From Amanita rubescens (Eukaryota > Basidiomycota > Agaricomycetes > Agaricales > Amanitaceae): a DNA stretch of 64,000 nt. The stretch is from the NCBI GenBank assembly GCA_015039365.1, contig WION01000014.1:62001-126000 (forward strand). Reading direction: 5' to 3'. The notes beneath the pieces were generated by a model. That model saw nothing but the letters and a program-made list of their open reading frames with translations, was not told the origin of the DNA and made no database searches. Positions 25,623 to 37,345 of the stretch are shown here, piece after piece. The translations under genes and the position numbers were made by a program. Within the stretch, counting starts at the first letter, position 1, and every line of letters begins with the position of its first letter.

Positions 25623-26407
25623 TCAACAGCAACTACCCTTTTTAGTATTACTATCACTACGACTCTGCTGTTCCTGATCCAGCTTAATTGTCTGACTCCT
25701 AGGCCTCCTAACTTTCAACTTATGCGTCTCCAACATCTTCTTCACAAGCACTCTAAGCATCTCTGTCACCCCCACCCCCGTCTTCGCAGATGCCTCCGCA
25801 AAGAGTGAGTCCGTTACTCGCGCATACACCTTCCCCTCTAATGTGGACACCTCCCGAGAAGACACCTTGTCGACCTTGTTCCCAACGAGCATCTTAACGA
25901 CCGGCGCGGTGGTGTTTTTCTCTATCTCGGTGTACCATCGCTCGATCATGTCGAACGTTTCTCGAGAGGTCACGTCGTACACTGCGAGTGTTTATTTGGC
26001 ACTTCGTTAGTAGTTCGTATACGAATGAAGGTACCTAGAATAACACTATGCGCTTCCCGATAAAACGACGGCGTGATGGTCCTGAATCGCTCTTGACCCC
26101 CCGTATCCTATGTCGTTAAACATCAGAGCACCGCTATGATCGTTTAGGTCATACTACGCACCCATATTCTCAACAGAACGTTCTTCCCGTTCACTTGCAT
26201 CTTATGCCACTAGAGCAAGACATGAAAACCGGTCTGCAACTCAAACCTAAACCGAACACTCACTCTATAGTCTACAACCGTCGTCGGGCGCGTTCCATTT
26301 TCAAGAACCCATCGTGAATCGGAGGAACGAAGTAATAGGCTAGTTTTGCCTACGGAGGAATCGCCAATGACGAGGAGCTTGAAGTCGACTTTCTGCTGCC
26401 GTTGCAT
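25623..26407 (-). CDS. Rab-type small GTPase D, divergent
   Basis: Start MQRQQKVDFKLLVIGD at 26407. G1 DSSVGKTS is intact. Switch I is altered (PTTVVDYRV instead of SATIGVDF; the Mg-binding Thr can still be aligned), switch II reads [18 protein letters not shown] (DTAGQ to DTGGQ), G4 is NKVDK and G5 EASAK. The tail SNTKKGSCC ends in a CC prenylation motif. An open frame, normal splice sites and intact nucleotide-binding residues argue for a working gene, but it is the most diverged of the four. Its upstream sequence resembles those of Rab B and C, so all three arose by tandem duplication. Confidence 0.75.
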
Positions 26408-26696
26408 GGCACAGATCGATGCGAGAGGAGAGAGAAAGATGACGGGCACGCAGTTGGACACGAGTCGGCCGCATCCATGGCTAAAATGAGCACATTGCTA
26501 TACTTATAGTTTGTAGGGCCGAGCTAACCACAATGAGGTTATGCATATCACATAGTACTAGCTATACAGTAATATGAGTGCAAGATGTAGATAATATTAC
26601 AATTGCATAGACGTAATTAAAATTCAAAACCTTTTTGCCGCCTGGGCATCCGTCCCCAAAAAAAGACCTGCAGGTAAAATCGTTTCTCCCGTCGCC

Positions 26697-28546
26697 TTAC
26701 TCGAATATCGCTGTCAAGTTCATCATCAAAACTCCACCAAGGAGGCTAACAACGGCCAACACTTTCTGTCCGACCGTGCTTCCTGTACTACTCTCACCGT
26801 CATCTGGCCCAGACTGGTCAGACAGAGGCGTCTCGTTGCCGTGCTCGACATCGTCAACACGGTGCCCGTGTCCGTGTCCGTGCACAGCAGAATGATGCGA
26901 ATGTCCACCCGAGACGTCCCCAAACACGAAATCGGCGGCGAGCATTTCAACGGTCGCAGCGTAGATAAGCATCCCGGCGGACACGGCCGACATCACGCCT
27001 TGCGTGAGCAACATGAGCGCTACCATTCGAGAGATCAGTGAACGGAATATGAAACGAAGAAGGCTCGCGTTACCTCGTTGACCCGGTTCATTATCGCTCC
27101 GCCCACCATGCGGAAACGCATATAATCCTACTATCATCCCAAACGGCGTTGTCACTGCAAACAGAATGGAAAGAATGGCTTTCAGCCAATTCCGTTTAGA
27201 TAGGCAGTCGGGATCTGAAATTTCGATTTCATGATGATGTCGGAGAGATGTGTAAGATTGGGAAGGCCGAAGGAGTCGCGTTGATTCAGAAGGCGATATC
27301 GGTATTGTGGAAGTCAACTTGTCCTGTGCAAAGAAAAAAAGCGTGGATGCAGATGGTAGGGCGTCTATCCGAATGCCCAGGGAAAGTCCTTCAAAAACTT
27401 GATGGAAACAAATGGCGACAAGAAGAGATGCTGTGAGCGACAAAACGTTGGCCACTTGCAAAGAAACAAAGGCGGGTCTACGTACCAAAATCGGATCCTT
27501 GCGTTATTGACAAGGTAAGTCCTATTACCAGAGAATGTATCATAATGCCCAATTGCAGAACCTACGATACCGTGAGCTGAATAGGAATCACCGCACACTT
27601 AAACCGACTTACCAGTATGCCAATGATTTGTCTTCTATTCCGAGTCATTGATATTTGTTCCTTTTCTTCTTTCAGGCGCATTACTGATCCTGAATCGATA
27701 TAAATCGCCTCCTGCTGACTGCACAGACATGTTTCAGGTAAAAGACAGCATTTCACTCGATGCCTAGAATTCGTAATCAACCCGATGGGTATCGAGCTTG
27801 CATCCCCCTGGTGTCGACTCTGTCTGCGAGAACTCGACTTTGAGTTGCTGTTCGTGCAGACTCCATCTAGGTCTGGTGGAGCTAGCAATAGATCCCCGTG
27901 TGGATCGCCTTCTAGATGATCACACGGCCCTGCTTGTCGTCGACACTTTGAAGGGGAACGGGATGGACGCGGCGTCTCGATTGGAGTAGGAGGCGTTGAT
28001 CGGTCTGCCTGGAGATAATCGACGTATGTGGATGAAACATCTGCGAAGCGATGAGAACGATAATGACGTAAGAGCTGGAGACGCACATTCGACGAGGAAT
28101 ATGGCTAATAGCGAGGCGAGACTGCATATAGGATGTCAGGGTCAGCGAAGATGTGAACGTGAACCAAGTACATGATGAGCCCTGTCCATTTCCCAATCCT
28201 GCCGTAGTGCTCTCTAACGGGGGGCTTGTCGAGGGCCTTGAATGCGTCCTCGAGCAGGTGGCAAAAGGCTGTGGACAGGATTACCCCTGGGTTCTCGAAA
28301 TCAGCAAGGACCAATCGTAGGAGGTAGGTTTTCGACACCTGTTCCGAAGTGCTTGCCGATGAAGAATATGACAAGAGGGATCCGAACAAACGGTACGTGC
28401 TTCGATAGTGCGGGGAAGGTGACAGCTGGATTTGTCAATAAAGACGGACGCCGATTTTGAACAGAATGGGACGAACCAGATAGAGACAATGATAGAATTA
28501 CTATAGCAGCTTCCGCCTTCCCTGGTTCAAAATAGACGAGTTGCAT
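26697..28546 (-). CDS. ZIP-family zinc/iron transporter
   Basis: The N-terminal part (about 28480-28190) shows FPALSKHVPFVRIPLVIFFI, then across a splice FGTGVILSTAFCHLLEDA. The C-terminal exons show the signature helix ICFHQVFEGLSLGIRI, followed by several membrane segments ending LLGGVLMMNLTAIFE. A His-rich stretch (GGHSHHSAVHGHGHGHR) near 26880-26930 is a likely cytosolic or luminal metal sensor. ZIP proteins move Zn2+ or Fe2+ into the cytosol. The start at ATG 28546 (MQLVYFEPGKAEAAIVILS) is uncertain because the first membrane helix may be encoded partly by a missed exon. It diverges from EPL1 with about 970 bp between starts; 28547-29521 holds no gene that I can recognise. Confidence 0.8.
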
Positions 28547-29521
28547 GCTGCGTAGGCGCGAGCGGTCTAGTTTAACGTTTAACAGTGAATTAGAGACAGG
28601 TAAAACAGGCGTGGAACGGCGTGTATGGACCTCGTGGAGTGAGGGCGAATATAATAAAGACGATACGCTTGGACCTAATCGAGTACCGCGCCAGTCACCC
28701 GCGACCGTGGGCCATCGGCCCGGGTGTGTTTCAAGGATAGTCATAGCCACCCACAATTGATAAACTTTCTACAAGCTCACACCTTGACAGGTCGGTACGT
28801 TCATCGAGCATGGAACCGAGTTGCTGATTATGAAGCTAGGACACACCACGACATGACAAAGTGCTTGCTTTCTTATTCAAATTATAACTTTAAATTGTTC
28901 TCCGGAGCAAACATGGTCATCGATATCGAACCGAACTGATGCATTATGATTACTCGTAGTTGCTCATCTACCGTCAAGGAGTCTGATGCGGTACTTGTCA
29001 TCGCAAAAAGTTATGGCGACGGAATCCAGGAAAGCTGATGAAGATGAGTACCCTGGCGGACGTACCGGTGGAATGGCGCCACGCGCACGAGTTGCTGAAG
29101 CAGGAGAGAAGAGAGCCAATCAGGAAATTCTGTGACGGTGACACGCCGCGTGACCGGAACTCTTTTGAGGTGTGGCTCGCTTCATCTTAAATGACCCGAG
29201 TCACTGAAATGCGGTGCAACGTGCTACGGGCGATTTGGATTCTTCCAGCTCCTTATGAGCTCTACATCCGTTTTCTGGAGTCATAGCGTGAAAATATCGA
29301 CCGTGCCCGCCAGATTGATTTGCCATACTAATACGTCACTCTTGTTTACATGCCAAATTTGACCTGTCTTCATTCATTTTTTGCCGGGCCGAAACTACTT
29401 TTCGGCGCAAATCCGAACACAGCGTGACAGCATAGTGCCGACGACGATAACGACAAGAAAACCTACCGCCCAATTCCTCTAATTTATTTTCTCTAGTCGC
29501 TACCTCTGTGAAATCCATGAT

Positions 29522-32500
29522 ATGCCCCGCAATCATCTCCCGGGTGCTTCGACCCTCAGGAATCGCAACCGGATCACCAACAAGACTCGCCTTAAGATAC
29601 ACCATGGAAATCTCGACGTCGACGCGCTTCTCATCCCAGACGAAGACGAGGAGAAGAATCGCCTCACCAATCTTGTCGCTGGTGTCGACGCAGAGGACGC
29701 CAATGTGAGTCCGCCGTACCCCTAGCGCCCCCGCCACGTCAGCAGTTTTTTGTGGCTGTGCGTCCCGCGGGACGCTTATGTAACCTCAGCTAACCCCTTT
29801 GTCTAAAAATAGGAACACCATCTGCAGGCCGTCCTATCAGCCTCGCAACGTCCCCATGTCTCCAGTACTCGTCGGCCTGGAGCCGAGAAGTCTGATACGA
29901 TCTTTATTCCAACTCCAGATTCTACGGGGGTCGTCCAGAACTATGAAGACCTATACCCGCCAAATCGCTGGAAAGACTCCGCAACGTATCTATGCGCGTC
30001 CACATGCGTCGAGGAATCTCTTCGGGACTGCCTCGCGGGAGGATTTACGTATTACGTCGACGAGCGGGACAAGGAGTGGCTGGATAAGAATAACGAAGAA
30101 GCGAGAGGGGAAGGAACCAGTGCCCAGGGTGCCGTCTCCGCCACTGGAACCCGCTCGTCTTCTCGGAGCGCAAAGGCAAAGGGAAAAGAGCCGGACGTTG
30201 TTCAACCCGTGGCCATCACAGAGGATGAGTTTGAGTTGGTGATAGGCATATTCGAAAAAGCGACGCATGAGAGGACAGAATTTCTCCACCATGTTTGTGG
30301 CGACGATTCTTTTAATCATGCTTTTGACTAAGCTTCATGACAGGGTCTCGAAAATGGAATGGCATTCCCTCCGTTTTCGGACTATCAAGAAATCTTTTCA
30401 TTGCCCCTCTCACCTTCCATATTCTCGAATTTTGCTGTGCCATCATGGGTCCCTCAGCCGCAGAACTTTCTTCGCATCGCTAAAGTGATGTATCCATACT
30501 GGAAAGAAAGGCGTCTCGAACGCGGCGGCCATAGAATAATTCCCATTTTGAACGTATGTGGGTCATCATCGGCGAGCGATAGCTGCTTAATATACTTATT
30601 TATTAGAACGATGAGACTGACAGCCAGAACGAGTCGTACATCTGCTTCCGCAGGCGCGAAATTAAAGCCGTTCGGAAGACACGTGCTTCCCAGGCGACTT
30701 CGTCGGACAAGCTGGCCCGGCTGAATGTGGAATTCCAATACCCATTAGAGCTTGCCAAGGCAATCTTGACGCGCGAAACGGTTAAGAAGGAGTTAGCACA
30801 GCAGTCACAGGTCGTCTGGGAGAAGCGAGCCGCTTTCGCTGATCTGAAAAGGAAATGTCCTTCGCTCGGCGACAAAAACGACGAAGAACTTCTGATCGAT
30901 AAAGAACGCCCGGCAAAGAGACTAGAGACAACGTCGGTCCTTCCTTTTTCTCTTTTCCCACTTTCTCTGACCCGTTTCTTGCAGACGCGTACCTCTCAAG
31001 CTCAGGACAAACGATGCAGGTTTACCTCCTACGCGCGTCGAGGTGGCGATGCGGCCAAAAGATCGCGCTGCGCTTATCCGTGAACAGATTGAGAGTCAAC
31101 TAGCTCGGCAAAAGGAACTTGATCATCATTGGGAGGATCAGATCGATGCAAGTAACCAGTTATTCCTAATCTAAACCTCAATTCACAAATTTTTCTAGAA
31201 TACGTATCAAGCGACACCCGTCCCCTACGCTTCGCGGTTGTTCAAGTATATATCACCCCCATCCGTTCCACCTGCAACTTCAGGTTCAGACGAAGATCCT
31301 CCACAACCGCAACCCAGGCCCGTTCGCCTTCGCATCGGACGAGGCGGTTGCATACGTTTTGATCGTCGGCATTCCATACATCGGGCCCTATCGCGTCGAG
31401 CGCGCCGGTCTGTTTTGCCTTCTAGTATTGCGTCAGATGGTGAAGATGAAGATGAAGACGAGATTCAGCGGTTAACAGAACGATGGCGATTTGACTCAGA
31501 TGACGTACCAGCCTTTGGGCCTCTAGGTGCAGACGAGCAAGACAGGATGTTGGTAGACGACTATGAATCCAAGTAAGTCTTTCATCTCGTCGAGTCAATC
31601 CTGGCTCTGATCTTCTCCCAAGATACATGAAGCATTCATTGAAGCTGCTCGGCGAAGGCGAACAGCATAGTTTAGTCACCGACCCCTCCATCCCTGTACC
31701 AACGCCCGAAGGACGATATCAGACTGTGATACCCTACAGATTAGGCATGATGGCAATGTTGCGTCGTGATCCGGGTGGTGCTGTGCGTCCGTATCCTCCA
31801 CAAGGTGTGGTGGCGGCACAAGGTCATACACCGATATCCCACTCAATACCAATACCTGGAGCAAATGGAACGGCAGTCCAACATCAGGTGAAGAAAATGC
31901 CTCCGCCTACTAGTGTGCCACAAATGCGCATATCGTCAAACGGCGGAATGCGTCCAGTCCCCGCTGTCTCGGCCTTGCAAGCAACTCCCACTGCACAGGT
32001 TCCCGCAGGTTCCCCGGTAGCCGTCATGCACCATCCTACACCTTCAGTGACGAACGGTGCGGGTCGCGCCGCCATTAACATGCCACACGTTGATGCCCTC
32101 AAGTCAGATAATCATGTGAATGGTAGTCTGGTAAATGGCGTTGCCGCAGCTGCGCAGCCGGATACAACGGGGCAAACGCAAGAAGCTTCCGCTAATGGAT
32201 CGCCGGCCCGACCAAAGTCACAAAATCAAGTCCCGGTCAATTTGGCGTCAAACTATCAGCTCGCTTCGATCGCCAGCTACGGCGCAGCGCTAGCAAATCC
32301 GGCCGCCTTTGCTCAGTACGGTCAGCACACCGGCTTAAGCAGGGATCAGGTACAGAACCTCAAATTGGCCTTTGCAAACTTGTCTGCACAAGATCTGGCT
32401 GCGATGCAGTCCGTAGTGAATCGACCACTGCCAGGCTCATATATGCATTTGCAGAATGCAAGGAATCTCAACGTGCAGCTCAACGCAGTCGGGAACAATC

Positions 32501-32856
32501 TTAAGTTGCCTGCAGCACAACCAATGCAGTGGACAGCAAGCTCGCCATTACAAAGGCCCGGTTCCGTGGTCAACGGGGTGGATGCGCAAGCGCTCAGTTC
32601 TCCGGTTTCGCCTACATCAATTGCAACGCCGGTTCGCACTCCCTCCGCAAATGGCACTAGGCAAAATGGAATACGAGCAGGGGTTATACCCAACGGTCAA
32701 TTGTCGCTTTCACCGCATCTTCCACATAGTCCATCGCCGTTACCATCTGCCCTCTCACAATCACCACCCCGTCTCCCCATGACACCTACCATGGGCATGG
32801 CTTCCCCGTCGTTACAACATCAGCAGCCGGTAGGCAATACACCGAGTGGATTTTAA
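29522..32856 (+). CDS. EPL1: Enhancer of polycomb-like protein, NuA4 subunit
   Basis: The first exon (29522-29704) begins MPRNHLPGASTLRNRNRITN and enters the EPcA domain (KTRLKIHHGNLDVDALLIP); the next starts at 29813 (EHHLQAVLSAS). Further EPcA blocks are TYYVDERDKEWLDKNN, ITEDEFELVIGIFEKAT and FAVPSWVPQPQNFLRIAKV, then WKERRLERGGHRIIPILN and a basic region to about 31150. The C-terminal 400 residues (31627-32856) are low-complexity Ser/Pro/Gln/Ala. EPL1 anchors the Esa1 acetyltransferase module to nucleosomal H4/H2A in NuA4. Every exon join checked kept the frame. ATG 29522 gives the standard start of the family. Confidence 0.92.
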
Positions 32857-33284
32857 TTTCTTTGTTTGTCAGCATCTGCACTTTAATTTTGGGCCGTATT
32901 TGTGACCAGATTATTTCATCGAAGCCGTCTGCCCTTCGTTCTCTGTTTACATACATTCCCCTTCTCAATTATTATCGTTCTTGTCTACAATTGTGTATTT
33001 TACTATATCGGCGAAAAATTGTCGATCCTGCAGCGTCAGAGGGCACAGCCATATGGTTATGAATTATGACGATATAATATATACCTTCAAAAATCTATAT
33101 ACCATTACGATACGTTAATCTTACTGCCATGGACATCAATTGAGAAGAACTTGGGGTTGCATTACCGATCTTATCCGCGTTGGACGAGCGGAGATGGCTT
33201 GAATAGGCACTCTCTCCCACGGCGTCGGACCATCCTAAAGGCGAGCCTGGCGGTACCGCTGTTCACTGCTGTCTCGCTCATTCG

Positions 33285-34933
33285 ATGTCCAGGTCTTCAA
33301 GCCCGGATAGCGTTCATGAGCCTCTTGGAGAGGCTGACTGGCCTCAAAGACCTAGATGGCTTTCAAGGACGAGGTCTATGATCGACTATGCTCGACAATT
33401 TGTGGCGGACAATTTGGGGCTGCTGCTCGTCCTGGCCTCGCAGATGTTCTTTTCTATTATGAACGTTGTTGTCAAACAGCTTCATAATATTGATACCCCT
33501 ATCTCAACGTTCCAGGTGAGTGCTCGAGAAAATTTTGGGTATTTGGGTGTTGAATCGTTTGATCAGGTCATTATCGCGCGAATGGTGTGTAGAGGGTGTG
33601 TTTATGTTATGCATACTGATTGTTCGTGTGCTTTAGGGGATTACGTATATCTTTTCGCTAGCTTACATGTGAGTAGGTTTCCGCTTTGCTATTGGCCTAG
33701 GGACTAACTATCTTGCTAGACTTGCTACGAAAATAAAAGATCCAATATTGGGACCAAAGGAAGTTCGTCCGCTTTTAATCTTTAGAGGAGTTTCTGGGTG
33801 ATTCTAGTTGCATCATCTCTATTATTGGGTTGTTGACTCTTAAATTTAGCTTTGTCGGGCTTTTTGGCGTTTACTATTCACTCCAATATCTGTCTCTATC
33901 GGATGCAACCGTCCTTACTTTCCTTTCACCATTATGCACCGCCATTGCAGGCGCCCTGTTTCTCAATGAAAATTTTCGCCGTTCGCAAGCGTTGGCTGGT
34001 GGTAAGCGTCTTATCCATACGTATGAATGCAGATTTTTACGATGAGAAGTCGTCAGTTTGGTTGGAGTCGTTCTCATCGCAAGGCCTCCGTTTCTCTTTG
34101 GAGGATTGGGAGGGACGATCTCAGATGGGGTCACATTGACAAGTAATGGCACGCCAACGGAAAGAATGATCGCTGTTGGGTACGCTTTCTGTTTTAGACA
34201 TTCCATTAATGCTCATTTCTCCTCAAGGGTCGCACTTTTCGGCATACTCGGAGCGACAGGAACTTGTACGTCCAACTACAGTATATCAGTGTTCCCGTTC
34301 CTTAGTCATTGCAGATACCTCCATTCGAGCTATTGGTAAACGTGCGCATGCCTTGCATATCATGTCCTATTTTTCGCTCCTTTGTGTCATTGTGGCTTCA
34401 ATCGCGTAAGTTTAGAGATTCCGATTTATGAAAGCTAGAGGTTGATATGTTCCACATTTAGCATGGTGGTCACGAGAACCCCCTTCGTTATACCATCTCG
34501 TCTGGATTGGTTTTCGCTCTTGATTTTGATCGGCATTTTTGGCTTCATTGCCCAAGTTCTCCTTACGATGGGGCTTCAAAGGGAGACCGCAGGTCGGGCA
34601 ACAATGGCGGTATATACCCAGGTAACGCATACATCGACCTTGGCGAATCTCCATGACTTATAAGTTTTGCAGATTGTGTTCGCAACAATTTTTCAACGTA
34701 TATTCTTCAACACGACTCCGCCATGGCTTTCAATCCTCGGAACTATTTTAATCCTGTCATCGGCTTTGTATGTTGCTGTGAGTTTTAAGCATTGCTGCGA
34801 AGTGACTTTACTAAGTTACTCTTAGTTGATGAAGGAGAAATCAAAACAGAGCTCTATCAAGTTGAATTCTCATGATCCTGATCATATGGAACGAGCGTTG
34901 CATGCGGCACATGGGAAGAACTCGATTCCATAG
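33285..34933 (+). CDS. DMT-superfamily transporter (EamA domains)
   Basis: Start MSRSSSPDSVHEPLGEADWP, followed by about ten hydrophobic segments: LLLVLASQMFFSIMNVVVK, IIARMGITYIFSLAYML, the motif FRGVSGFVGLFGVYYSLQYL, LSDATVLTFLSPL, VVLIARPPFLFGG, LHIMSYFSLLCVIVASIA, LLILIGIFGFIAQVLLTMGL, and the closing IFFNTTPPWLSILGTILI. Two EamA repeats are clear. Members export or import small metabolites at the plasma or organelle membrane; the substrate cannot be predicted. Introns of 45-60 bp interrupt it seven or more times, all joins keeping frame. The cytosolic tail ends HGKNSIP. Confidence 0.85.
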
Positions 34934-35129
34934 AGGATGGTGTCGCACCACTGGCAACACTCAACATGAAATATTCACGAGACGTAACGCCATCTCACAT
35001 ACATATATCTCTGTATTGTCGATAGAAATGCAATGTAGCAATGAAATATTTATTAAATTATTACGTTGGACGCTGTTGAGGATTCCCGGTCATTTCGGGT
35101 CTTCTGGATTTGGCTTTCGACCATCACGA

Positions 35130-36870
35130 TGGTAGACTTTATCTCTTTGGTATCGTATGTAGTAGCTACCTCTGAAACTAGGCCAAACTGATGATCGTTT
35201 TAGGTACCCCTTCGACAAAAAACGTCTGGCCAAGGAGGTCATCAGTTCCCTGCGCACAGGAACGGACCAAAGCGGCCCTGTTGAATTGACATTAGGTACA
35301 ACGGCGTTATACAGTAGTTCTAGTGCTCATTCTCGTGTTCCCAGGAATCCGGCGCAACGGCAAGCCTGATATTTTACTTCCCAAGGGTCCTGCAAGGACC
35401 CTTGGCAGGATCGTGCCTCAGCCATCGAAGCAGGAATACCGCTATTCCAACAACTTTGAAAGCTTATCTCCAATTCTGTTTTACACCGCTGAAGAGCTCG
35501 CGAAGAAGCTCGCCACGCTAGGCAAAAAGTCCACGGCAAAACGGTTCGCAAACCAAGATGGAGACGTTCGGGGTGCATTCGAGCACGGGAGGCACGTCGT
35601 ATCTGCCACGTTAAACTAGTTCATTGTCTAACATTCGTTGACCCGCAGAACTTTATACTGTATATTGCATGGTCGACTCGATCCGTCTGTTTATGGGTTG
35701 CCTGCACCAACATGGGCGACATCCATAAAAATAGTTTCTTTTGTGTTCAATACTAGAGGAGGCGATACGCGACCCAGCGGCGAACGACTTTTGCATCCTA
35801 CCCTTCTCGACGTTGGCTGGTCAGAAGCCACCATACCCGACGTGACGATGAAAGCTGGTTCAGTCAAGCATTATCTCATCCACGAAAACCGCTTTTTGAA
35901 TCGAGGCTCGGAACGAATGGTATATCAACATGCAATCTTTGCGCATGATATTAACAGGTTGAAAGGACTTTGAACATGGTGATACTGAGCAACTCCCGAG
36001 TGCCGAAATAGCAGAAAAGTTGAAAGCAGTTTTTCAGATGGGATCTATGAGCGAACCTGTTATCCTGTTAGTGCATGATGAACGGCTGGCGCGCAATGCG
36101 CTCAGAGATCTTGGGCTCGACACGTCCACTTGGGAGTCAGGCTTGAAGGGGCTTCTCGGTTATTCCACAGTGAAGGTGCGAGTATAATCATTTTTTGGGA
36201 CATCTAACGAATGTATGCACTTTGTAGCGCGAATCGTATTCTCATAGTGCCCATTCATCACGACCTCAAGTCAAGCGAGAAGATTATGACTATCAACATC
36301 GACCTCGTTCCAGATCGCCTTCTCCAAGACGCTCTATCAAGCCCGATCCAGATGGGCCATCCTATCGTTATTCACGAAGGCCATCTCCACCTCGTAGGCG
36401 CAACGACCGGGTTTATGCGCCTGTCTATGTCGTGGAACTCAAACAGTTGTACTCCAAAATGATGCGGACGGACGATGGTGGAGGGTCTATAGTCGAAATG
36501 GCCCAAAGGTTTAACTTGCGTGAGGAAGGTAACGACAAATGGTGCGCAGGGAACGAAGCTGTGTGAGTAGAGAGGTCAGAAACGGCGTAATTGAACTGAC
36601 TGACATTTTCGTAGGTTGCTCGTTCAGATTTGGCATTCCATGATCTCTGGGCTTCCCATTGACGAACACCGTATGGCATTCGATGCAGGCTGGATTCAAG
36701 CGCCAGCTCCGAGGGCGGCACAGATGCCTGCTGGGGACGACGACGACGACGACGAAGATAGAGATCCAAATGATTTCGTTTATGACGCATCTGCGGATCC
36801 TGAACCTGTGAATCGACGCAAAGCAGGGATGTATGAAACTGATTCGGACGACGCATTCGACTCGGACTGA
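35130..36870 (+). CDS. Possible Gfd2/YDR514C-like (RNase H-fold) protein
   Basis: The first exons join as MVDFISLVSYPFDKKRLAKE, then GTDQSGPVELTLGIRRNGKP and YTAEELAKKLATLGKKSTAK. A middle block (LLDVGWSEATIPD, KHYLIHENRFLNRGSER, then DFEHGDTEQLPSAEIAEKL and EPVILLVHDER) resembles the Gfd2/YDR514C-like fold, a DEDDh-exonuclease relative; the expected first acidic motif is not evident. The C-terminal exons are Arg/Ser/Pro-rich then acidic (a run of Asp near 36735), ending SDDAFDSD. Near 35965 the frame needs removal of one G to continue, so there may be a frameshift or base-call error. The exon join around 35600-35650 is unresolved. Function unknown; alternatives are a degenerate QIP-like nuclease or an unrelated protein. 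Confidence 0.45.
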
Positions 36871-37345
36871 ACAAATTTTCGGTATGTATTTTCTTGGACA
36901 ATGTTGTACTGAGCTGTTATCGTATCACACTTGTTGTCACATTTGCTATGTATTATCAATTGTTCCGTCATTACGCCGTAAAAATACAGACATGTATACC
37001 ACGAGTCAAAAGTACATACATCTAGGCAGGGTAGGCATGCTGCTTTGACTGACCCTGCGTGATGACACCACCGGGGTGCAAATCGGACTTTGAAATTTTA
37101 GAGTTCACCCTTTGCCCGAACGCCTTCGCATTTTCTTGTTCTGTTCAAACCACGTCCTTGAACGACTATTTTCTGGTTTCTTCTACCCTCCTAATTTTCA
37201 AAGTGAGTTCTTCAGCCATACCCCCTCGCCTTGTACGACGCGCTCCAACGCGAAGGTTGTCCCATTTTATCCACTGACGCGTCGCGTTATTTCTCGTACC
37301 ACATGTATCGGATGCCTAGATGACTAACGTCTCGTTGTTAGCAGC

